Assembly: GCA_016930835.1 (NCBI GenBank)
Contig: JAFGGA010000185.1
Span: 1-53,576 of the forward strand
DNA: 53,576 nucleotides
Reading direction: 5' to 3'
Source of the DNA: Deltaproteobacteria bacterium
GTDB taxonomy: Bacteria; Desulfobacterota; DSM-4660; Desulfatiglandales; HGW-15
Below, in pieces: positions 33,945 to 41,832 of this stretch. The stretch's first letter is position 1, and every line of letters starts with the position of its first letter. A program made the position numbers and the translations under genes. The notes under the pieces are model-generated. The model was not told the DNA's origin, did not search any database, and saw nothing but the letters and a program-made list of their open reading frames with translations.

Positions 33945-34036
33945 ACTAGATGTGTGCGTATCTATTCATCTTCCCTTCTTCGATAAGCCTGTTTCGTAAT
34001 CCGGTCTTCTGGTTAAACCCCATGAAGTGGGGTGCG

Positions 34037-34112
34037 AGCCGGGATCCAGAACCTTTTGAGATTATTGAAAATTTCTGGATTCCAGGTTCTGCTTTGTTCA
34101 TCCCGGAATGAC
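34037..34112 (+). repeat. GCAGCCGGGGTCCAG-type repeat, copy 2
   Basis: GGGATCCAGAA...TTTCTGGATTCC inverted arms, followed by CATCCCGGAATGAC. It occupies the spacer upstream of the YjbQ gene. The open frame running through it toward that gene is not part of the protein. Confidence 0.45.
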
Positions 34113-34211
34113 GAGTTTTATGTGCTGGGAAATCATTCCATGCGGGAGTGGTTTAAGGGAGGTAGAATTCGGATATTTCTGAATGAACATTATTTTTTAA
34201 GGAGGCGACCC

Positions 34212-34628
34212 ATGAAAAGTTATCGTAAGGAGTTGTGGTTTAACGTTCCCACCCGGCGTGCCTTGATCAACATTACCGAGCAAGTGGCTGAGTGCCTTAA
34301 AGAAAGCGGCATTAAGGAGGGATTGATACTGGTGAACGCCATGCATATTACTGCATCCGTTTTTATCAATGATGATGAATCCGGTCTTCATCATGATTAT
34401 GAAGTATGGTTGGAACAGTTGGCACCGCATGACCCTGTTTCCCAATATCGGCACAACGTGGGTGAGGACAATGCGGATGCTCATATGAAAAGGCAGATCA
34501 TGGGGCGAGAAGTCGTTGTTGCCGTTACCGATGGAAAATTGGATTTCGGGACTTGGGAGCGGATCTTCTACGGTGAGTTTGATGGTCGAAGAAAGAAAAG
34601 GGTCTTGGTGAAGATTATTGGAGAATAG
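34212..34628 (+). CDS. YjbQ/UPF0047 family protein
   Basis: 138 residues from the ATG at 34212 with an excellent AAGGAGG 6 bases upstream. Motifs: [30 protein letters not shown], and the conserved [24 protein letters not shown] segment with its histidine. The family is a compact trimeric beta protein; E. coli YjbQ has weak thiamine-phosphate-synthase activity. Its real role is unknown. Confidence 0.92.
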   Translation: MKSYRKELWFNVPTRRALINITEQVAECLKESGIKEGLILVNAMHITASVFINDDESGLHHDYEVWLEQLAPHDPVSQYRHNVGEDNADAHMKRQIMGREVVVAVTDGKLDFGTWERIFYGEFDGRRKKRVLVKIIGE

Positions 34629-34710
34629 GAATATGAAAAATTTGCTGGAATTTTAAAATTAATTTTTATTAAGTTTAAATTTGTTAATTATGGGTATTTA
34701 AAGAAAAATC

Positions 34711-34739
34711 TTGACATTCGATGGATTACTACATAATAT
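34711..34739 (+). promoter_or_regulatory. Consensus sigma-70 promoter of the PilB-like gene
   Basis: TTGACA (34711-34716), exactly 17 bases, TAATAT (34734-34739), in an A/T-rich region. Transcription would begin near 34746, about 70 bases before the start codon. It is the best promoter match I found in the window. Confidence 0.75.
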
Positions 34740-34817
34740 TTTGGACTGATATTTATCTGATCATTATAAAAAGCGTACTTTCCTTCGCTTTATTTATTAA
34801 ACTCAATAAAAAAATGA

Positions 34818-37094
34818 ATGGGTATTTCAAGCATGGCAAAAGTATTACCAACTAATCGTCCCTCATTGGCCGCCAGAAATTTAGCCAATAAACCAAAATC
34901 ATCCCTAAAAGCAACTGTTAAGGATCAATCCGGAGCGGGAAAAACCCGTATCGGTGATATCTTATGTAAAGAGGGTCATATCACCAGTGGGCAGTTGGAA
35001 GAGGCCTTGGCATATCAAAAAAAAGATCAGAGTATGCTGGGGAGCATACTCTTAAAACTTGGATATATTGAAGAAGAGACGATCGTCAATGTTTTAAGCC
35101 GTATTCATAATTACCCTCCCGCCATTATTTCCAAGATGACACCGGATCCGGCGGCCATTAAGTTGCTGCCTTATAATATCGTCAAATCTTATATGGCCTT
35201 CCCTCTGAAATTAAGAGAAGAAACCCTTGAGATCACCATGTCCGAGCCTACCGACACCACCGCGGTGGAGGCCATGCAGATGAAGGTCAAAAAGGGTATC
35301 AAGGTATATGTTTCAACGGAGAAGGATATTATTGAGGCGTACAAGAAATATTATAAGATCTCCGAGGAAGAATATAAAAGTTTTTTTGATAAAAAATTAG
35401 AAGAGGAAGAAGACGAGGATCTCCCTGTGACGCAGGTGGATGACTTCGGCTCCCTTGTTTCAGAGGCGGCCGGTGATCTGGAGCTGGAACGGGATGATGA
35501 TGATGAACATGATGAATTCTCGGCCGGTGATGCCCCGATTATCAAACTGGTAAATGGTATTTTGATCCGGGCTGTGAATGAAGGGGTGAGTGATGTCCAT
35601 ATCGAGCCCTTTGAAAAGGCACTCCAGGTGCGATATCGCCTGGATGGAGCCCTTTATAAATCCATGAATCTGCCTATCAACATCAAGAACGCCATGATCT
35701 CCAGAATCAAGATCATGGCCAATCTTGATATCTCTGAACGTCGAGTTCCGCAGGATGGTCGCATCAAACTTCGGATGGGGAAAAGGCGGGTCATTGATTT
35801 TCGTGTCTCCACACTGCCGACACTTTTTGGAGAAGGTGTCGTATTGCGTATTCTTGATCCTGCAGCGCTGAATGTCGACCTGACCAAATTGGGATTTGAA
35901 GAAAGTACATTTGCCGCTTTTGATCGCTGTATTTCACGCCCTTATGGTTTGATCCTTGTGACGGGACCGACGGGTAGTGGTAAAACCACCACGTTGTATT
36001 CCGCACTCAATTCTTTGAACAAAGAGGATATCAAGATCCTTACGGCGGAAGATCCCATCGAATTCAACTTCAAGGGCATCAACCAGGTCAATGTCAAGAA
36101 TGAAGTGGGAATGACCTTCGCAGCGGCTCTCAGGGCTTTCTTGAGGCAGGACCCGGACATCATCATGGTAGGTGAGATTCGCGACATGGAAACCGCTGAA
36201 ATCGCGATTAAGGCAGCTATGACCGGGCATTTAGTCTTCAGCACCCTTCATACCAATGACTGCCCATCCACTATCGGTCGTTTAATGGATATAGGGATTC
36301 CGGCTTATATGTTGGCATCTTCCGTAACGATGATTCTATCTCAACGGTTGGCCAGGAGGCTCTGCCCCAAATGCAAGGTACCAATGAATGATCTGGATCC
36401 CGATGAACTGGAGAAGATGGGATTTTCCAAGGAAGAGATTCCGGAATTGACCGTGTACGGCCCAAAGGGGTGTTCGGAATGCAACAACGGATACAAAGGC
36501 CGCGTCGGCCTATATGAGCTTATGGAGGTGACGGATGAAGTGGCGAAGGCCATTAATGCGTCCGTACCGGAAGATCAGTTGAGAAAAACGGCCATGGCAG
36601 AAGGTATGGTCACCTTGCGGGAGGCCGGGCTTCAAAAGATACGTGAGGGAATGACCAGTATTGAGGAGGTACTGAAGCGGACCGTCATCACAAAAGAGGC
36701 ATTGCCGGCCTATTTGATCAATCCCGATGTGGAGCGTTATGAGGATGGGGATGTGATTATTCGTGAAGGAAATCGGGATGTGGATTTTTTCAAACTGGTC
36801 CAAGGGTCTCTATCAGTCGTCAAGCAAGGTAAAAAGATTGGTCAGATCGTGGAGCCGGAAGAATATTTTGGTGAAATGGCCGCCATATCCGGAGAGCCCC
36901 GATCCGCTTCCATCATCTCCAGGGGAAGGTCCGTCATCAAGCGTTACCCGGGAGATAAGCTCTCTGAGATCATCCAAAAACACCCGGATGTGGCCAAACA
37001 TCTTTTTGAAATCTCCGCCAGAAGACTGGATCAGGCCAATAAGGTATCATTGCGCTTGGCCAATGAGTTGAGGGCCAAGTCTCAACAAGCTTGA
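34818..37094 (+). CDS. PilB/GspE-type assembly ATPase with C-terminal cyclic-nucleotide-binding domain
   Basis: 758 residues against about 565 for typical PilB. N-terminal MshEN-type domain (about 45-180; TRIGDILCKEGHITSGQLEEA). ATPase core with Walker A GPTGSGKT (383-390), Walker B-region IIMVGEIRDMETAEIA, HLVFSTLHTNDCPST, and the four-cysteine zinc site (CPKC...CSEC) near 515-560. A cyclic-nucleotide-binding domain follows (about 635-745): YEDGDVIIREGN, KLVQGSLSVVK and an intact phosphate-binding cassette FGEMAAISGEPRSAS with Glu686 and Arg695. It would power type IV pilus or type II secretion assembly under cyclic nucleotide control (inference). No other pilus genes are adjacent. ATGs exist at 34818 and 34833; neither has a good Shine-Dalgarno sequence. 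Confidence 0.9.
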   Translation: MGISSMAKVLPTNRPSLAARNLANKPKSSLKATVKDQSGAGKTRIGDILCKEGHITSGQLEEALAYQKKDQSMLGSILLKLGYIEEETIVNVLSRIHNYPPAIISKMTPDPAAIKLLPYNIVKSYMAFPLKLREETLEITMSEPTDTTAVEAMQMKVKKGIKVYVSTEKDIIEAYKKYYKISEEEYKSFFDKKLEEEEDEDLPVTQVDDFGSLVSEAAGDLELERDDDDEHDEFSAGDAPIIKLVNGILIRAVNEGVSDVHIEPFEKALQVRYRLDGALYKSMNLPINIKNAMISRIKIMANLDISERRVPQDGRIKLRMGKRRVIDFRVSTLPTLFGEGVVLRILDPAALNVDLTKLGFEESTFAAFDRCISRPYGLILVTGPTGSGKTTTLYSALNSLNKEDIKILTAEDPIEFNFKGINQVNVKNEVGMTFAAALRAFLRQDPDIIMVGEIRDMETAEIAIKAAMTGHLVFSTLHTNDCPSTIGRLMDIGIPAYMLASSVTMILSQRLARRLCPKCKVPMNDLDPDELEKMGFSKEEIPELTVYGPKGCSECNNGYKGRVGLYELMEVTDEVAKAINASVPEDQLRKTAMAEGMVTLREAGLQKIREGMTSIEEVLKRTVITKEALPAYLINPDVERYEDGDVIIREGNRDVDFFKLVQGSLSVVKQGKKIGQIVEPEEYFGEMAAISGEPRSASIISRGRSVIKRYPGDKLSEIIQKHPDVAKHLFEISARRLDQANKVSLRLANELRAKSQQA

Positions 37095-37316
37095 TAGTAG
37101 CTAACTGCAAATATATCTTGGTGCCCTGGTCGAAGCCCTCATCATCAGATGGGATCTAAGCCTTCTGATACCCAATGCTTAATAAAGATTTTGGTTTATC
37201 CGGCATCAAGTATTCAGTATCCTCCATCGGTTTACCTTAAGGAATGTGGTGTTTAATCCGACAACTCATGGATTCAAGCTGGATTTTTGCTAGTTATATG
37301 CCCCAAAAGGATGCTC

Positions 37317-38120
37317 ATGAAGGGAACCAATATTATTACTCTCTTGACGGATTTTGGAATAACCGATCCATATGTGGGCATGATGAAGGGTGTGATCTTG
37401 TCCATTAATCCGGATGCCCGGATCGTTGATTTGAGCCACAATGTGGAGACCGGTTCCGTTTCCCAGGCCGCCGCCTTTCTCAGGGAAGCGTATCATTACT
37501 TTCCCACCGGCACAATTCATGTGGCTGTTGTGGATCCGGGTGTGGGCAGCGAGAGAAAACTTATTGGTATGGAATCGGAAGATCAGATTTTTATAGGACC
37601 GGACAATGGGATTTTTTGGCCCATTATTGAAGTTTGCAAACCGACGGAGGTTAGACAGCTTGTCGAAGAAAAATATTTTCTTCCCCATGTGACATCTACA
37701 TTCCATGGAAGAGATATCTTTGCACCCATCGCGGCCCATTTATCGACGGGAGTTGACCTGAAGAAGATGGGGCCGCGGTTAAATAATCCCGTTAGATTGA
37801 GTTATCCCGTGCCCAAGGTTATTCGCGATATTTTATATGGTCAGATCATCCGCGTGGATCATTTCGGTAATCTGATTACCAATATTTATCGTACTGATTT
37901 AGAACGTTTTCTAAAATCCATGAAGCCGACCATTCAAGCGGGGAATTTTACCATTAATCAAATAAGCCGAACTTATTCTGAAATGGAAGAAGGGGAGCCG
38001 TTAGCCATCATAAACAGTTCGGATCAATTGGAGTTGGCCGTTAATCTAGGCCGGGCTTCCCAGTATATTAAAATTACTTCAGGGGAGATTATCGGGACCC
38101 AGGTCAGGGTCCGGAAGTAA
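37317..38120 (+). CDS. SAM hydroxide adenosyltransferase (DUF62 family)
   Basis: 267 residues from the ATG at 37317 (AAAAGG 6 bases upstream). Motifs: LLTDFGITDPYVGMMKG, the active-site VVDPGVGSERK, GPDNGIF, and FHGRDIFAPIAAHL, then a C-terminal barrel (DHFGNLITNI). Characterised DUF62 members hydrolyse S-adenosylmethionine to adenosine and methionine; halide-using relatives have an extra loop that I do not see. The physiological role is unclear. It stands alone between the PilB-like gene and a minus-strand operon. Confidence 0.9.
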   Translation: MKGTNIITLLTDFGITDPYVGMMKGVILSINPDARIVDLSHNVETGSVSQAAAFLREAYHYFPTGTIHVAVVDPGVGSERKLIGMESEDQIFIGPDNGIFWPIIEVCKPTEVRQLVEEKYFLPHVTSTFHGRDIFAPIAAHLSTGVDLKKMGPRLNNPVRLSYPVPKVIRDILYGQIIRVDHFGNLITNIYRTDLERFLKSMKPTIQAGNFTINQISRTYSEMEEGEPLAIINSSDQLELAVNLGRASQYIKITSGEIIGTQVRVRK

Positions 38121-38302
38121 GATTAATAGGCGTCCCTGATGAATTACTTACGAAATACATTTTGTATTACCCTCCGCCGTCGAGCCAGTCGTTTCCGCCT
38201 GGCGGAACAGGACTCATGGCGCAGGGCAGAAGGCTTAAAATAAACAGGACCAAACGATTTCTTTCTACCCTTTACGTGATAGGAAATGAAAATGCAATGA
38301 TT

Positions 38303-38336
38303 CCCCTTCCCTTGCGGGAGGGGTTAGGGAAGGGGG
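38303..38336. repeat. C/G palindromic repeat
   Basis: CCCCTTCCC-TTGCGGGA-GGGG followed by GGGAAGGGGG, a member of the C/G family, lying between the converging DUF62 and HNH genes. Confidence 0.6.
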
Positions 38337-38348
38337 ATTTGGAAGCAT

Positions 38349-38654
38349 CTAATGGACCTCCCTATCTGATAGCGCTTTTAAATATTCTTCCCACTCAATA
38401 GGCAGCAGATATTTTTTCTTGTTGTTGCATTCCTTACAGGCTGCAACGATATTGCCTTTAGTACTTTTCCCTCCCCTGGACAAAGGGACGACATGGTCCA
38501 TGGTTAAGTTTGACTTACCCACTTCCTGATTACAATAGTAGCAGACACCTTGATTGATCTTCCTTATCCACCATTGGGTTTTCCTTAATTGACGCGCTTT
38601 TTCCTTTTCCCGCCGGATATCCTGTTCGCTTATCATTTCAGGCTCGAAATGCAT
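38349..38654 (-). CDS. HNH endonuclease domain protein
   Basis: 101 residues. It has a zinc-knuckle CYYC, then TMDHVVPLSRGGKS (the HNH metal-binding DH) and NIVAACKECNNKK, so both cysteine pairs and the catalytic histidine are intact. Small stand-alone HNH proteins of this type are predicted nickases/nucleases; their targets are mostly unknown. Its start lies inside the end of the shikimate kinase gene (22-base overlap), so it is the last gene of a three-gene operon. Confidence 0.88.
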   Translation of the reverse strand: MHFEPEMISEQDIRREKEKARQLRKTQWWIRKINQGVCYYCNQEVGKSNLTMDHVVPLSRGGKSTKGNIVAACKECNNKKKYLLPIEWEEYLKALSDREVH

Positions 38655-39214
38655 TTAATCTCCTCATTATTTTTTGTACCATTGATTGAATATGATTTTT
38701 CCCCTCCCTCTCCCTGGTACCACTTTGCGATTTCCAATGCCTGTTCTTCCTGATCCAGGACGTCGCCATGAACGGTTATTTCGGCATACCTTTGATAGAG
38801 GACTTGACGCTCTTGGAAAAGTTCCTCGAATGATTGTTCTTTCGCCTTTGCGATGCCTCTTGATTCAAAGTTATGGATTCGATTTTTTATTACTTCAAAT
38901 TCCGCTTTTAGAAAGATGATTCGGGATATATTTTTCAGATGAGCCATTGCTTTCTCACTGTAAACGGCACTTCCTCCTGTCGCGATAACATGATTTTTAA
39001 TATTGATTCTGAGGATTTCCTGTTCCTCAATGGCCCTTAAATAAAAATGATCCTTCTCTTCCATAATCTGTTGCAGGGTCTTCTGTCGATTGTTTTGAAT
39101 GAGTACATCCGTATCCATAAAACCAAGACCCAGGTTTTTCGCAAGTATGATGCCGACAGTGCTTTTACCCGCACCCGGCATACCGATGAGTGTGAGGTTT
39201 GTTTTCTTTGACAA
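38633..39214 (-). CDS. aroK: Shikimate kinase
   Basis: A 193-residue P-loop kinase that phosphorylates shikimate in aromatic amino acid synthesis. Walker A GMPGAGKST is residues 11-19; DTDVLIQ gives the metal/substrate aspartates; ATGGSAVY is the shikimate-binding GG loop; the lid and RYAE arginine follow near 145-150. It is about 20 residues longer than usual at the C-terminus, where it overlaps the HNH gene. It starts 3 bases after the upstream unknown gene. Confidence 0.9.
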   Translation of the reverse strand: MSKKTNLTLIGMPGAGKSTVGIILAKNLGLGFMDTDVLIQNNRQKTLQQIMEEKDHFYLRAIEEQEILRINIKNHVIATGGSAVYSEKAMAHLKNISRIIFLKAEFEVIKNRIHNFESRGIAKAKEQSFEELFQERQVLYQRYAEITVHGDVLDQEEQALEIAKWYQGEGGEKSYSINGTKNNEEIKCISSLK

Positions 39215-39217
39215 ATC

Positions 39218-39775
39218 TTAGTCCCAGCTCAGGTCAAGCTCCGTGACAGGATCTCCTTTGGCAAGAGATTTCGGTATATTGACCTTAACATTTTTACAGC
39301 CACTGATTTCCAGGGCACGTTCCACCCAACCGCCGATTCTATTGTCAATGATCAGATCAGCGTCTTCAAACTGTGTGATGTGCAGGATGGCATCTTTATC
39401 CCCCAATTGAATAATATCAATATGGCTGGGATCATAATAGGTGGGGAGGATAGTGCTTGCCTTTTTGATCAGAAATTGGGCCGAACCGATTTTGATAAAC
39501 ATCTTATAGACGCCTTTCAACCCTCTTTCCGCGCTAACCCTGCCGTTCTCCCAGGCACCCTTGAGGTTCCCGCTATAAAAAAGGTCACAAAATTTTTGTG
39601 TGGGTTCTAAAAGCGCTTGCTTAAGTGGATACCAGGCCGATGTCATAATTTTGTTTTGATAAATCTTTTGGCCTTCTGGTGACAGGGCGTCAAACCATTG
39701 CTGGTACCCCTCTTCACGAAAATTATCTTTGACAAACAGGGGCAATGTCTCAATGGCAGAACCTTTTATCTTCAC
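39218..39775 (-). CDS. Uncharacterised 185-residue protein, first gene of aroK operon
   Basis: A soluble protein without signal peptide or membrane segment. Helical N-terminal half (FVKDNFREEGYQQWFDALSP) and a mixed C-terminal half (ILHITQFEDADLIIDNRIGGWVERALEISG). The general plan recalls myxococcal TIGR02265/DUF2378 and haem-NO-binding/V4R-like proteins, but I cannot confirm a family. AGGAG lies about 12 bases before the ATG. It is transcribed ahead of aroK and the HNH gene and divergently from the corrinoid-activation gene. Confidence 0.7.
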   Translation of the reverse strand: MKIKGSAIETLPLFVKDNFREEGYQQWFDALSPEGQKIYQNKIMTSAWYPLKQALLEPTQKFCDLFYSGNLKGAWENGRVSAERGLKGVYKMFIKIGSAQFLIKKASTILPTYYDPSHIDIIQLGDKDAILHITQFEDADLIIDNRIGGWVERALEISGCKNVKVNIPKSLAKGDPVTELDLSWD

Positions 39776-39849
39776 TTTTTCGTACTCCTTTTATATACTG
39801 TTGAATCAAAAAGAATGGAACAAAATTCATTGTAAAGGAAATCATCGCC

Positions 39850-41832
39850 ATGACTGACCATATTGTTGAATTTCAACCACATAATGTCAAGATTAAAGTC
39901 CCGGATGGCACCACACTTCTTCGTGCCGCCATGGAGGCGGGTGTGCATGTGAACGCATCCTGCGGTGGCGAAGGGGCCTGTGGAAAATGTCGAGTGATTA
40001 TCGAAAAAGGCCAAGTGGAAGGTGGGGGCGGCAAGCGACTGAGCGAACAGGATCTGCAAGAAGGTTTTCGTCTGGCCTGCCAAAGCCGCGTGATCGAAGA
40101 TTTGGTGGTTCGCATCCCGGTGGAATCCGTCGTGGATGCCAGCGTTTTGAATGTTGCCAAGACTTCCCGCCAAACGGCTAGGGTTCGCCAGTTTGATCTG
40201 GATGAACTTAAAGAGCAGGGGTTGTTTATTCCCCCCATTGAAAAACGGTATCTGGAACTGCCGGAACCGTCCCATGAAGATAATGTGGCGGATGCAACGC
40301 GCCTGGTGAATTTTTTAAAGGCCAAATACGGCGAGCATCGGCTGGTGGTGGACCTGCCGGTTATTCGAAAGATCCCGGATGTATTAAGGGCGAATCATTT
40401 CAAGGTCACCGCGACCCTGGCCCGCCCGGTTCAAGAAGGCCGAAAGACGCGCATCATTAATGTACAGACCGGGGATGCATCTTCAAGAAATTACGCCATT
40501 GCCATGGATATCGGCACCACCACCATTTACGGGCAATTGATTGATCTGCACAGTGGGCAGATATTGGGTGAATACGGGGATTTTAATGGCCAGATCAGTT
40601 ATGGCGAAGATGTGATTACCCGGATTGTTTATGCGGAGAAGCCGGGAGGATTGGAAAAGATGCATGATGTGGTGGTGGGGACCATCAATAAGGTCATTGG
40701 AAAGATCGTCAAGCAGGCAAAGGTTGATCGGGATGAGATATCGACTATCACCCTGGCCGGGAATACCACCATGACCCAGTTGTTTTTAAAGGTTAATCCC
40801 CGGTATGTCCGGCGGGGACCTTATGTGCCGGCATCGACCATTTATCCGCCTCTGAACGCCGCCCAACTGGGGTTGGATCTGGGAGACCATGTGGATGCCT
40901 TGGTATATCCGATCATCTCCAGTTATGTGGGTGGGGATATTGTCGCGGGTGTTATGGGATCAGGGATGTATCGAACCGAAAAAATGACTTTGTTTATTGA
41001 TATCGGCACCAATGCCGAGATCGTGATTGGCAATAAGGATTGGCTTGCCTGTGCAGCCTGTTCCGCCGGGCCGGCCTTTGAAGGCGGCGGGATCAAATTC
41101 GGCATGCGAGCGGCCAAAGGGGCCATTGAAGACTTTCTGCTGGATCCAGTCACCCTGGAACCGATGATTCTCACCATCGGTGATGTGGGGGCCAAAGGTA
41201 TCTGTGGCTCCGGTCTGATTAACATGGTGTCCTTGATGTTTGAGATGGGCGTGATCGATAATCGTGGTAAATTTAATAGGGATTTGAAGACGGATCGTAT
41301 CCGTGAAAATGATGAGGTTTATGAGTTTGTGCTGGTGTGGGCCGATGAATCCCAGATTAACAGGGATATCACCCTGACTGAGATCGATATTGAAAACCTG
41401 ATTCGGGCCAAGGGGGCTATTTTTAGCGGATGCCAGACCTTATTTGAAGAGGTGGGGCTTTCGGTGGGTGATATCGAGCAGGTGATCTTGGCCGGCGGGT
41501 TCGGCAGTTTTGTAGACCTTACCAAGGCCATGACCATTGGTTTATTACCGGAAATGGACTCCAAAAAGATCACCTATGTAGGAAACGGCTCTCTCATGGG
41601 CTGCAAGATGAGTTCCTTAACCAACCGGATCCGCAAGGATATAGCCAATGTTTTGCGGCGGATGACCAATTTTGAACTCTCTGAGACGCCTTCATACATG
41701 GATCATTACATGGCCGCCCTTTTCCTGCCCCATACGGATTTGAAGCTTTTCCCGGGGTTGGCAAAACACCTTGAGGATTCCCGTGATTCTCAGAGGTCTT
41801 TCCCGAATATAAGCGGAAGGGCTTCATCATAG
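39850..41832 (+). CDS. Ferredoxin/ASKHA corrinoid-activation (RACE-like) protein
   Basis: 660 residues. The N-terminal 2Fe-2S ferredoxin domain has C38-x5-C44-x2-C47 and a later Cys in LACQSRV. A linker (about 100-210) precedes a C-terminal ASKHA ATPase-like domain (AMDIGTTTIYGQLIDL, LAGNTTMTQLFL, FIDIGTNAEIVIGN, ILAGGFGSFVDL), the DUF4445 family. Relatives use ATP to drive reductive reactivation of corrinoid proteins in methyl transfer or the Wood-Ljungdahl pathway. No methyltransferase or corrinoid gene is adjacent. The last 43 bases overlap the pgm 3' end on the other strand. Confidence 0.9.
   Translation: MTDHIVEFQPHNVKIKVPDGTTLLRAAMEAGVHVNASCGGEGACGKCRVIIEKGQVEGGGGKRLSEQDLQEGFRLACQSRVIEDLVVRIPVESVVDASVLNVAKTSRQTARVRQFDLDELKEQGLFIPPIEKRYLELPEPSHEDNVADATRLVNFLKAKYGEHRLVVDLPVIRKIPDVLRANHFKVTATLARPVQEGRKTRIINVQTGDASSRNYAIAMDIGTTTIYGQLIDLHSGQILGEYGDFNGQISYGEDVITRIVYAEKPGGLEKMHDVVVGTINKVIGKIVKQAKVDRDEISTITLAGNTTMTQLFLKVNPRYVRRGPYVPASTIYPPLNAAQLGLDLGDHVDALVYPIISSYVGGDIVAGVMGSGMYRTEKMTLFIDIGTNAEIVIGNKDWLACAACSAGPAFEGGGIKFGMRAAKGAIEDFLLDPVTLEPMILTIGDVGAKGICGSGLINMVSLMFEMGVIDNRGKFNRDLKTDRIRENDEVYEFVLVWADESQINRDITLTEIDIENLIRAKGAIFSGCQTLFEEVGLSVGDIEQVILAGGFGSFVDLTKAMTIGLLPEMDSKKITYVGNGSLMGCKMSSLTNRIRKDIANVLRRMTNFELSETPSYMDHYMAALFLPHTDLKLFPGLAKHLEDSRDSQRSFPNISGRASS

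Noticed and set aside
34032-34211. 60-codon N-terminal extension of the YjbQ gene
   Set aside because: It lies in an intergenic repeat. A perfect AAGGAGG precedes the ATG at 34212, where family similarity starts.
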